DNA of 64,000 bases from Paenibacillus_E violae (GTDB lineage: Bacteria; Bacillota; Bacilli; Paenibacillales; NBRC-103111). The stretch spans positions 186,001 through 250,000 of the forward strand of contig NZ_JAWCUD010000004.1 in the NCBI RefSeq assembly GCF_032461945.1, written 5' to 3'. Positions 16,285 to 25,300 of this stretch are shown here, in pieces. A model generated the notes under the pieces. That model ran no database searches. It was not told the origin of the DNA and saw nothing but the letters and a program-made list of their open reading frames with translations. A program made the position numbers and the translations under genes. Position 1 is the stretch's first letter; each line of letters starts with the position of its first letter.

Positions 16285-18246
16285 TTATTTGCTATAAAAG
16301 AACTGCTCGCCACTGAAGTTCGCGCCGATCGCAAAGCTGGTGTCATTCGGAATGTTGTGCAGCTTCGCATTGACGATTAGAGGCTGCTTCACTTCCGAGA
16401 TCGGAATGAAATAGTAGACCTTGTCTTTCATGACCTGCTTAATTTCTGCTACTTTTTTCTTCGCATCATCTGGTTTCGCAGCTGCAGCGTCATTGATCAT
16501 TTTGTATAGGTTCTTAATGTCTGCAGGCGGCTCTTGACCGTTCTTACCGCCTGAAGTACGCCAGAGATCCCATTGCGCGCCCCAAAGCTGAGTGCCCCAA
16601 TCGCCCATGTACCAGAGCGGTGTATGCGTCCAAATCATTGTCGCTTGCAGCTCATTGTTCGTATTCCGCGTCGTCCAAAGCGTTTGGTCAATTGTTTTCA
16701 TCGTGACGTTCAGACCAAGCTGCTTCCACATCTCCACGATTAATTGGGTTAACGGGACGATATCCGGCGCTTGTGCTCCAACTTCGAACGGAATCGTGAA
16801 CACCTTGCCATCCGGTCCAAGACGTTTGCCGTCAGCCCCTTTGGTGAGGCCCATCTCATCCAGCAATTTATTCGCTGCAGCCAGATCAAACGTCGGATCT
16901 TCAATGCTGCCCGGCTTCGCAAAGCCATAGTAGATCGTGTCGATGATCTCTTTGCGGTTCAGCGCCAAGCTGAGCGCCTTGCGGAAGCGAACATCCTGAA
17001 CAACTTTTTGCCAGTTCGGATCGTTGAACGTTTCGTTCAAGAAAATATCCGTTGGCGTCACGTGCATGTTGGCCAGCAATGCTTTGTAGCCGTTTTTCTC
17101 ATTTTCACGATAAAGCGGCATTTTGATCAGAGCTGCTGACTCCCTGGAGAAGTCGACTTCACCTGCAATCGTTTTCAAACCAACCATCTCAATGTCCTGT
17201 ACGAGCGTACTCTGAATGCTGTCGATATAAGGCAATTGGTTACCTGCAGTATCTACTTTGAAATAGTACGGGTTGCGCTCATATGTTGTTACAGATTCCG
17301 TCGATTTGGTCATCATCCATGGATAAAGCACAGGGAAACCAACGGCTTTTTTATTCGCAAGTTCCCAGTTTGTAATATCTTTATCGTTAAAAAGATTGAA
17401 CCATTCGCCAGGTTGGAAACCTCCTTGTTTAATTAGCGGTTCCAGTTTATCCAGTGGCGTGTACTTTTTGTGGAACTGTTTGAGATAGTGCGCAGGACGG
17501 ATGAGCTCAGTATATCCGCGCCAGCCTTGAATGGCGAAGCGGATCAGGATACCTCCGTACGGACGGTCAAAGACCAACTTGAAGTTCAGATCGTCGATTA
17601 CTTCCAGTTTCATCGGAGCTGCATCGGCTTCACCGCCGCCACGCAACCATACAGGGAAGATCGGCGTCAGCTCCGTATTGTTCAAAATATCCTCGACTGT
17701 AAATCTCACGTCTTCCGTTGTAACCGGTTGACCGTCGGACCATTTCAGCCCTTTGCGCATGGAGAACGTGAATGTTTTTTGATCATCGCTGACTTTGTAA
17801 TCTTTGAGCACGTTACCTGTGATCTGATCACCGAGAATACCCGGCGTGTTAAGCAGCGGTTCGTTGTTCATAACGAAAACGTCAGCATCCCAGTCCGGAG
17901 CGGATGTAACCGTTCTCAAAACACCGCCATACGTACCGATTTCGTATTTCATTTGGCTCTCCGGTAATTCATTCGTGAATTTATAATCGCTCGGCAAGCG
18001 ATCTTTCACGGGTGGCAGTCCTTTTGACGCCAAAACCGGCGATTCCTTGAACGCTGTCAATTGCGCAGGTTGTCCGCCTCCACCGTCAGGTGCTTTTGTT
18101 GGATCCGGCGCTTTCGTTGCTTGTACGGCAGCAGTCGTTGGCGCTGGAGTCGTCGAAGCTGGACTGTCTTGACACCCCCCAAGTACAAGCGTCAACATGA
18201 GTGCTGAAACCAGGAGTAAAATAATCGACTTCCTCCTTGACTTCAT
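16285..18246 (-). CDS. Family-5 solute-binding lipoprotein of the Opp-type transporter
   Basis: 653 aa from ATG 18246, with GGAGG 7 bases upstream. Signal peptide with lipobox LVLGGC, so Cys25 is lipidated, followed by a Thr/Pro/Ala linker. The body is an SBP_bac_5 protein: FSMRKGLKWSDGQPVTTEDV is the family signature, with VRFRKALSLALNRKEII later on. At about 650 residues it is longer than typical OppA (about 540). It captures the substrate outside the membrane. Peptides are the classical cargo, but a family-5 protein next to a long OppC and sugar enzymes may bind an oligosaccharide. First gene of the 17-gene minus-strand cluster. Confidence 0.93.
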   Translation of the reverse strand: MKSRRKSIILLLVSALMLTLVLGGCQDSPASTTPAPTTAAVQATKAPDPTKAPDGGGGQPAQLTAFKESPVLASKGLPPVKDRLPSDYKFTNELPESQMKYEIGTYGGVLRTVTSAPDWDADVFVMNNEPLLNTPGILGDQITGNVLKDYKVSDDQKTFTFSMRKGLKWSDGQPVTTEDVRFTVEDILNNTELTPIFPVWLRGGGEADAAPMKLEVIDDLNFKLVFDRPYGGILIRFAIQGWRGYTELIRPAHYLKQFHKKYTPLDKLEPLIKQGGFQPGEWFNLFNDKDITNWELANKKAVGFPVLYPWMMTKSTESVTTYERNPYYFKVDTAGNQLPYIDSIQSTLVQDIEMVGLKTIAGEVDFSRESAALIKMPLYRENEKNGYKALLANMHVTPTDIFLNETFNDPNWQKVVQDVRFRKALSLALNRKEIIDTIYYGFAKPGSIEDPTFDLAAANKLLDEMGLTKGADGKRLGPDGKVFTIPFEVGAQAPDIVPLTQLIVEMWKQLGLNVTMKTIDQTLWTTRNTNNELQATMIWTHTPLWYMGDWGTQLWGAQWDLWRTSGGKNGQEPPADIKNLYKMINDAAAAKPDDAKKKVAEIKQVMKDKVYYFIPISEVKQPLIVNAKLHNIPNDTSFAIGANFSGEQFFYSK

Positions 18247-18665
18247 TTGCAACCCTCCGATTTCCTAAAATGTTTTTGAGTTTGTGGACTCATCCTCATT
18301 GTTATGGAGATTGCCCCTAATAATCAACCTTATTTTCTGAAAATTCACTATCTTCACTAAACACACTACTCATCGTTAAGATTCGACAAGATTAGACCGA
18401 TTCGGCTTTTTGCGCACAACATGTAACCGCTACCAACATCTTCTCGACATCATTTGCGGCTATGAAAATGAAAAAATGCCGCCTCCTCATGAAGCCTGCC
18501 TAGAGGCATTTTCTGGACTCTTAGTTTGAGTCAGGCAAACGCAAAGAAAGTCCCACAAAGTCACAACAGGACTTGGGCTTTGACGGCAGGCGAGCTGTGA
18601 AGCCAGTAACAAGGTTAAGCCTTGTTACCGAGTGCATCGACAGTGCGCAATGCCAATGCAGAGCT
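18247..18665. promoter_or_regulatory. Upstream region of the transporter cluster
   Basis: No gene is visible. A promoter for the binding-protein gene must lie here, but I see no clear sigma-A match. A hairpin (AAAATGCC 18473-18480 with GGCATTTT 18505-18512, loop of 24) is followed on the minus strand by a T-run; it could be a leader terminator or simply a border. Confidence 0.4.
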
Positions 18666-18678
18666 CTTGAATGGGTTC

Positions 18679-18862
18679 GTTGGACGAAATCCAATGAACC
18701 TAATGATTTGAGGGCTAGAGTATTAATTTTATTGGATGAAATCCAATGACATCAGATAATCGTGCCGCTATAGCGCTGGATATTGCTGTCCTATTGGATT
18801 TTGTCCAATGAAATGAGCAATTTAGAAGCCTTTTAGGGGTTTTCATTGGATTTTGTCCGATG
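18679..18862. repeat. Four copies of a TTGGA..TCCAA palindromic repeat
   Basis: Imperfect palindromes at 18679-18696, 18731-18748, 18793-18810 and 18844-18862. Two are of the form ATTGGATgaaATCCAATG, two of the form ATTGGATtttgTCCAATG. The family also occurs at 646-662 and 700-714. They are non-coding and spaced 50-60 bases apart. Confidence 0.7.
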
Positions 18863-18918
18863 AGGCTGCACAGCTTTTAGCTCTTAAACACGCTATCTCT
18901 CGCCGGGGGGCTCATATC

Positions 18919-19230
18919 TGTATGCTTCGCCCTGTAACGATGTTTTTCATCGCTAACTCATGTTGACCGCACCAGTTGCCTGCTGTAACGATGAAAAACA
19001 TGCTTAACTATCGTTACTGCCCTCCCAACTTGCATGCCCCACCTCTGTAACGATGTTTTCCATCGCTAACTCGTGCTGAGCGCACCAATTACCTGCTGTA
19101 ACGATGAAAAACACGCTTAGCTATCGTTACTGTCCTCCCAACTTGCATGCTCCGCCCTGTAACGATGTTTTTCATCGCTAACGCATGCTATTCACTCCAC
19201 ACGGATCACTTAACATCGCAAAACACGCTT
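18919..19230. repeat. Tandem repeat, about 112-bp unit, about 2.6 copies
   Basis: The segment CTGTAACGATGTTTTTCATCGCTAAC recurs (in pieces, with small changes) at 18932, 19045 and 19157, that is every 112-113 bases. Each unit also carries a second arm CTGTAACGATGAAAAACA..CTTA..TATCGTTAC in inverted relation. The third copy is degenerate after about 40 bases. No open reading frame or known family fits. Confidence 0.8.
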
Positions 19231-19278
19231 AACAGTCAGCGGACTTCCAACACAGTCGCCATAACCTACCCTAAACAC

Positions 19279-19307
19279 AAAAAGCCCGCCCCAGAAACGG
19301 AGCAGGC
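19279..19307 (-). terminator. Terminator of the AraC gene
   Basis: On the minus strand GCCTGCTCC pairs with GGGGCGGGC (two G-T pairs), followed by TTTTTGTG. It lies about 130 bases past the stop of the AraC gene at 19439. Confidence 0.7.
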
Positions 19308-19438
19308 CTAACATCCATATTAAGCGTTTACAAACGTAATTCTTTGTCATTCCTTTATTTCACTGTTCCATCTTATCTGCACTTGCGCTTGCTTGCTCTT
19401 GCTCACTCATCCCTCATAGCCGCTCTACGCGTACACTT

Positions 19439-20299
19439 TCACATCTGCTTCCTAAGCTGCTGAGGCGTCATCCCTAAGGTCTGCTTAAACAGGCGGAAAA
19501 ACTGCGTTTTATCCTCATAACCGACGCTTCGTCCGATGGATTCGACAGAATCCTTCGTTTCCAGCAGCATTCGCTTCGCTTCGCGCAGCCTGACGTCGTG
19601 AACGTATTCCGTGAAGGTGAACCCCAGGCAATCTTTGAACATTTTACTCAAATAATAAGGGGAATAAAAGCTCTCGCGCGCCAAATCATTCAGCGTAATA
19701 TGCCCCGCATAGTGCTCCTCGATATAGGACAGCAGCTGAGGAAGCATGTGATAAGCCGTACGCAATTCCGAGTTATGTAGATTTTCTTGCATCGACCTGA
19801 GCATACGCGTCAATAACAATGTCGCATAGCCGTGAAGCATAGCTAAATAACCGCTTTTTTTACCGCAATATTCCGCATACATCGTTTCGAGCAGCTGCTC
19901 GACCTCAATCATGTTTTTCCCTCTGAACGTGACGTGAGGCGAAGGATTCGCAAGTGAGGACTTGAACTCCTGAAACAACATGAGCGGGAGAAAATCGGAA
20001 GCGCTTTCGGTAGCCTGCAATCGATTGCTTAGAAACTCAGGATCCAGCAAAATGTTCATATACTGCATGTTCTTTTGAATTTCAAACGAATGCCGGTCGC
20101 CAACATTCATGAACAAAAAATCCCCGCGCTGCACGGCAAATGACTTCCCATTCACTTGATGGTACCCTGCTCCCTGCCAGATATAAACCAGCTCGATGAA
20201 ATTGTGCGTATGCTCCGGCTCATTCGCCTGTTGATGAAGCTTGTAAAGCGCGATTTTCTCAGTCTGCTGGATGTAATCAACGGATTGGTACATTTTCAT
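19439..20299 (-). CDS. AraC-family transcriptional regulator
   Basis: 286 aa. N-terminal cupin (PEHTHNFIELVYIWQGAGYHQVNG, GDFLFMNVGDRHSFEIQ) and C-terminal AraC HTH pair (NDLARESFYSPYYLSKMFKD and GRSVGYEDKTQFFRLFKQ). It stands between the transporter cluster and the lactonase/lyase genes and may control either. GGAG is 10 bases before ATG 20299. Ligand unknown. Confidence 0.9.
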   Translation of the reverse strand: MKMYQSVDYIQQTEKIALYKLHQQANEPEHTHNFIELVYIWQGAGYHQVNGKSFAVQRGDFLFMNVGDRHSFEIQKNMQYMNILLDPEFLSNRLQATESASDFLPLMLFQEFKSSLANPSPHVTFRGKNMIEVEQLLETMYAEYCGKKSGYLAMLHGYATLLLTRMLRSMQENLHNSELRTAYHMLPQLLSYIEEHYAGHITLNDLARESFYSPYYLSKMFKDCLGFTFTEYVHDVRLREAKRMLLETKDSVESIGRSVGYEDKTQFFRLFKQTLGMTPQQLRKQM

Positions 20300-20519
20300 C
20301 TGAACAACACTCCATTCATAATGGTCATGTTAGCAGCTGTTTAGGTGCGTACCAGCCTCTTCAGCATATCACATCACATGGGATACCTGAAGATGAAGAT
20401 GTGCTTAGTTGCAATAGCCTTATGGCCTATTTTCAACGCACAGATGTGTCGAATAATCCGAAACCAAGGCCCCATCGTGCTAACTCGGACACTGAGAGGC
20501 CCTAATTACTGATCGCAAT

Positions 20520-21332
20520 CTATCTCGTTTTCCTATACAAAAGTGTCTCACCTGGTTGAAAAATATGAAATTTCTGCCCCAGATGCTTCTGATACAATCG
20601 GTCTACGAACGGCGAAATGCCTTCGCTATTATTAGGATACATATCAAAGTGAACAGGCACCACAATGTCAAAACGAAGATGCGCAGCCAAATCTGCCGCT
20701 TCCAAAGCATTCATATTGCCAACGACGCCAAGTCTGTTGCGGAAAATATCTCGGCCATTAATCGGCAGGAAGCCTACATCAATCGTGTAACCCGACAGCG
20801 TATTCACCAATTCATCCGTCAAAAGCGTATCGCCTGCATGATAGAGACATAAATTGTCCCATTCGAGCATGTAGCCCAAATAATGGTCCCAGCCCGCTTC
20901 ATCCTGCACACGCTCTTCATGCCACGCAGGTATCGGTTGAATGTTCAGCCCTTCAGCGAACGGCCAAGCCTCTTGAACACCAAGCGCCTGCAGCCGATTA
21001 GGTGCAATTCCCATTGCCTCCAGTGCCGGCAAGCAAACCTTAGGAGCGCCGAAGCGGCAATGCGGAGACGCCTCCGCAATAACCCGCAGCGTCGCCGGAT
21101 CCATATGATCCATATGTTCGTGCGTACAAAGGACAAGATCCAGATCCGTCAATGTTTCGGGTTTCACCGGCGGTGCATATCTTCTCACCCAGAACCTATC
21201 GGGAGACCCTCCGAGTTGATCGACAGAATCCGTCAAATACGGGTCAATGGCTATGGCCATGTCGTTTTTTCGCAAAATAACGCCAACCTGTCCAATATAC
21301 TGAATGGTTAGCTGATTAGATTCTACTGACAT
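20520..21332 (-). CDS. Metallo-beta-lactamase-fold hydrolase, UlaG-like
   Basis: 270 aa from ATG 21332 (AAAGGAG 7 bases upstream); an in-frame extension to 21425 would overlap the preceding gene. The metal motif CTHEHMDHMD (about residues 68-77) and further ligands in LYHAGDT and VVPVHFDMYPNN define a UlaG-type member. UlaG is the L-ascorbate-6-phosphate lactonase, but no other ula gene is here, so another lactone or phosphodiester is likely. It lies 4 bases after the SMP-30 gene and is co-transcribed with it; two lactone-opening enzyme families side by side suggest an aldonic or uronic lactone substrate. Confidence 0.8.
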   Translation of the reverse strand: MSVESNQLTIQYIGQVGVILRKNDMAIAIDPYLTDSVDQLGGSPDRFWVRRYAPPVKPETLTDLDLVLCTHEHMDHMDPATLRVIAEASPHCRFGAPKVCLPALEAMGIAPNRLQALGVQEAWPFAEGLNIQPIPAWHEERVQDEAGWDHYLGYMLEWDNLCLYHAGDTLLTDELVNTLSGYTIDVGFLPINGRDIFRNRLGVVGNMNALEAADLAAHLRFDIVVPVHFDMYPNNSEGISPFVDRLYQKHLGQKFHIFQPGETLLYRKTR

Positions 21333-21336
21333 AAAA

Positions 21337-22239
21337 CTACTCCTTTTGCTGGATATATGGTGTACCGAATGCATGCGTCTTCGTTCCTTTAACGCCAGGT
21401 TTGACTGCAAAAATGCCACCGGCATGAGGCTGATCTCCTGCTTTTTCGTCCTCCAGCCCTTTTCGTGCGCTCGTTATGTATAAAGTGTCCAGCTCATCTC
21501 CGCCAAAAATACACGAAGTTACTTTCGCTGCGGGGACCGCGATGCTCTCCAGTTTCATGCCTGTGCGGGGATTCCAGCGTGACACCTGCCAGCCATCCCA
21601 GTGTGCAATCCAGAGCATCCCTTCCGCATCAATCGTCATACCGTCTGGAAATCCTTGCTCGCCAGCGAAATCGATTAATAATCTAGGACGGCTAATTTCT
21701 CCTTTTTCCGCGTCAAAATCAAAAACTAACACTTGTTTTCTCATCGAATCAATATAGTACATCTCATTTTCGTCAAGACTCCAGGCAATCCCGTTCGATA
21801 CACCCACGTCTTCGTGAACTTTGCGGTAGCTGCCATCTGTTTCAAGTACATAGAGGGAGCCTGTCGCCCCTTTTTCAATAATTTCCATCGTTCCCGCCCA
21901 GAACCGGCCATGGCTATCACATTTTCCATCGTTAAACCGATTGGAAGGCAAGTGTGCTTCTGGATCAACGAGAGGTGTTAAAGTACGCTGCTTCATGTGA
22001 TAGGACTGGAAACCGGATTGTGTCGCCAAAACGACCTCATCTTTCCCGGCGCAAACAACTGCACCTACATATTCGCCAATAAGAAAGGACTCATTATGAC
22101 CGGTCTCCGGATAAAACCTGCAAAACTTTTCTCCTACAATGTCAACCCAATAAAGCGCTTTCTCCTCTTCGTTCCAGCTTGGCCCTTCTCCTAGAGTGGC
22201 TTTAGCGTCCAGAACCAGCTGTACGTTCTTCGAACCCAT
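21337..22239 (-). CDS. SMP-30/gluconolactonase-family protein
   Basis: 300 aa, beta-propeller lactonase. LGEGPSWNEEEKALYWVDI contains the conserved metal-binding Glu near residue 18; further family landmarks are NDGKCDSHGRFWAGTM, GVSNGIAWSLDENEMYYIDS and FPDGMTIDAEGMLWIA. These enzymes open sugar lactones. Expected cytoplasmic. Followed closely by the UlaG-like gene. Confidence 0.9.
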   Translation of the reverse strand: MGSKNVQLVLDAKATLGEGPSWNEEEKALYWVDIVGEKFCRFYPETGHNESFLIGEYVGAVVCAGKDEVVLATQSGFQSYHMKQRTLTPLVDPEAHLPSNRFNDGKCDSHGRFWAGTMEIIEKGATGSLYVLETDGSYRKVHEDVGVSNGIAWSLDENEMYYIDSMRKQVLVFDFDAEKGEISRPRLLIDFAGEQGFPDGMTIDAEGMLWIAHWDGWQVSRWNPRTGMKLESIAVPAAKVTSCIFGGDELDTLYITSARKGLEDEKAGDQPHAGGIFAVKPGVKGTKTHAFGTPYIQQKE

Positions 22240-22311
22240 TAGACATCAACTCCTCTTCCGTTATTGTAAACCGTCCTCGTACGAATTGGAAGAAGCAGGA
22301 ATGCCTTTCCA

Positions 22312-22364
22312 CAAAAAAAGAAAGGGCTTTCCCTCCGTCATATTCATGACTTGTAGGAAAACCC
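22312..22364 (-). terminator. Terminator of the polysaccharide lyase gene
   Basis: On the minus strand GGGTTTTCC pairs with GGAAAGCCC, with an inner GTCATgaatATGAC hairpin, then TTTCTTTTTTTG. Confidence 0.8.
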
Positions 22365-22375
22365 GATGATCTTGT

Positions 22376-25300
22376 TTATGCCTTCAGAATTGAGATGGCA
22401 TCCAATAAAAATGTTGCAAAATTGCTGTCGATTTTTTTACCCGATTGAGCTCGAACATGCTGTTCAATAGCGTTCAATGCCGCCTTGACACCCTTGTCAT
22501 CCAAGTGCTTTTGCAACGCCTCAACCATCATTAACAAGCTGTTATAAATGCCTTGATTCGTAATCCAGCCTTGTTGATAAGCATAACGAACCGCTTCATC
22601 CAAATGCATGACATCCATGTGCACCTTAAGCACATAGCTCACGGTCGCTTTATTCCCGGCAGCATCCGTTGCCGTTACTTTTATTGGATGATCACCAATA
22701 CGGAACGTAAAAGGTTTGTACGTATAGGGATCGTTAACGCTAGCGCCGTCAATGCTGACTGACTTGGCAACGACTCCGCTTATTTCATCACTCACGTTGA
22801 AGGTCAAACTGCCGCCATCCGTCCAATAAACATCCATCGTGACCGAAGGTGAAATGACCGGCGCTTTGGTATCGATTTTGACTTCAACCGTTTTGACTGA
22901 TTCTTGGTTGCCGGCTTGATCGACACTGTAATATCGAATTTGATGCACGCCATCATCCGTAACAGAAACCGCGTTCCCTTCTGTGAAGGCACCGTTATCA
23001 AGGTTGTACATGGTTGTTTGTACGCCGCTGCCAGCATCGCTTGCCGTTAATGTCACCGTTTGCGCCGTGCGCTGCCATCCTGATTTCGCGTCATCTGTCG
23101 TTACAGGAGCTGTGCTGTCTTTCTTGAAGGTAATGACATGCGTTTTACCATACGAATTGGCAACCTGAATATCAAGCTTCAAGCTAGGAGACGTTTGCTG
23201 CACAGAAATCGTGCTGTCACTGCTTACGAGCTGCAAGCCCGTTTTATTCAGCTCAAGTGAAATCATGCTCTGCGCTTGTGTTGGATCGGATACCGCGATG
23301 GAAAGCTCGGACTCCGATTCCTTCACCATCAGAGATGCCGGATTGCTGGCGGTAATGCCTGCCACGGAACCCGGGTTCCAGAAGTTAGCCGCTGTAATGC
23401 CCAGCTGCTTTTCTTTCACGGCATGCAAATCGGCTGTATTACTTAAAATCTCAACATTCGGCGATTGGCTGTACGCCGCTGTTGCCGCTGCATCCTTGTG
23501 TGGCAGCATGACGTAAGCATAGGAAGCATTGTTCGGATTTTGCCCGTGTTCGAAAGCCAAGCTTAAATAATTACGCGTAATCGGCGTATTCGATTGGCCG
23601 CTGTTAATCTCTTGCCAGCTTCCCGTTCTCGCTTCACGCAAGCCATAGATGGTAGCTGACCCTGGGAAATAATAACCGATATCTGAATTCGCCACATTAC
23701 CGGCTAAATGAGCCCAGTTCACTTGATTTAGCGTTCCTGACCAGCCGGGCTGATTCGATTGCACTGAACCATTGATCGTTAGCACATTGTCTCCGGCATC
23801 ATCCAGTTTTCGATTATCGATGATCGTTTCAACCGGCGCGTTCGCCGCTGAGCTTTTCGAGATTCCAGCTCCTAAAGCGACGATTTCATCGTCGAACATG
23901 AACCACGATTTTTTGCCTTGCAGCGTACTGCCTGTCACTTTATCCATCGAAAAGTCCATGCCTGCGGCGCCATATAAGCCGTCGATAGAGGAGCCGCCCA
24001 CCCAATTTTTCGCGTTCATGTACGAGGTCCACTCGCCCGGAGTCACGCCTTTCCCTGACTGATCCGTCGTAGTGCCTGGCAATCGGAAGGAATCCACAGT
24101 CGGCCAGAAGTCATTGCGGTACTGGTTAAGATCCTGATCATACAGGAACGTCATGCCGATTCCCGTGTACCAGCCTTTGAGATTTTCGTTATTTCCTTTT
24201 TCAAAAGCAGAAATTCGGTTCGAAAAAAGGCTTAATCCAAAGCCATATCCTTCACGCAAATGAACCACACGATCCATGCCGGCAAATACTTGATTCCGCT
24301 CTAATTCTCCTCTGCGCTGAATTGATGAATCGCTCATTAACTCTTTGATCAACGTCAACTCGTAAATCGGCAGCCCATCCACATAATTTGCGTAGGTCGT
24401 ATCGCTCAAAATCCATTCCTTGGCCATCCGTTTAATCGAAAGTGCAACATCTGCCGGCGCTCCTTCCGCTAAACGAAGCAAAGTGGTAATCGTACTTCTA
24501 GCGCTGCCTGTTGCTTGTCTGGAAATACCCCTTCCGTTCACCATATCCATGTAAAGTCCTTTGTAAATAACAGGTTCGAACGTGTCTGTAACCCATTTGT
24601 ACACATTGTTTACATTAGGATCCGTTACAGGCCATGGGGAGCCATTAAGGACGTACGTCATATCAGCAGCTCGGCTTAGCCATACAGCGCCATATCCTGC
24701 TGTATACGCAATATTCGTATGCTGCACTAATGAACCATCTAGGTATACACCGTCTCCATGATTGGCATAAACAAATTCGGGACCAATCGGGTCGCGGCCT
24801 TGCGTAATTTTCGCACTGTTATTGCCGATGATGCCTCGCATTGTAACAACAAGCGCCTTGTCCAGCAGATTGGCGCCGGTTTCAACAACATTATTAAGCG
24901 TGCGCTTTTTCGGATCAGGGACAAATCGGTCGATCGCTTTCATATGTTTTGTAATTTGAGCAGGTGTCAAATGCTCATACATCAGCACGAGGATATCATT
25001 CATAATTTGCGGAGCGCCGATTTCCCAATCCCACCAATTGCCGTACTCCGTTTTGGACTCGTTGTAACGGTTAGCGTTCAGCCAATCCAACGTGTTCAAA
25101 ATGTCTACTTTAAGCGTTTCATTATGATATAAGCTCGATCCCTTGAGCGTATAGGCGAGCGCCATCGTCCTCAATCTGCTGTACGAAGTCGTGACTTGCG
25201 CGGAATCTGTCGTACTGGCAAGATCGTTCCAGACCAGCGTTCGGCCTGCGGATTTGTTCAGTGTATCCCAGAAGCCGGTCGCATCGGCGTTCGTAACACT

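Noticed and set aside
18919..19230. Possible CRISPR array
   Set aside because: The unit is about 112 bases, the copies decay, and there is no short identical repeat with unique spacers; no cas gene is near.
19318..19342. Extra iol-type operator (TTAAGCG..)
   Set aside because: Only one half matches TTAAGCGCTTAA, and it lies downstream of a gene near its terminator.
20520..21332. L-ascorbate use (UlaG proper)
   Set aside because: No ulaA-F partner genes, and the neighbour is an SMP-30 lactonase; only the family can be claimed.
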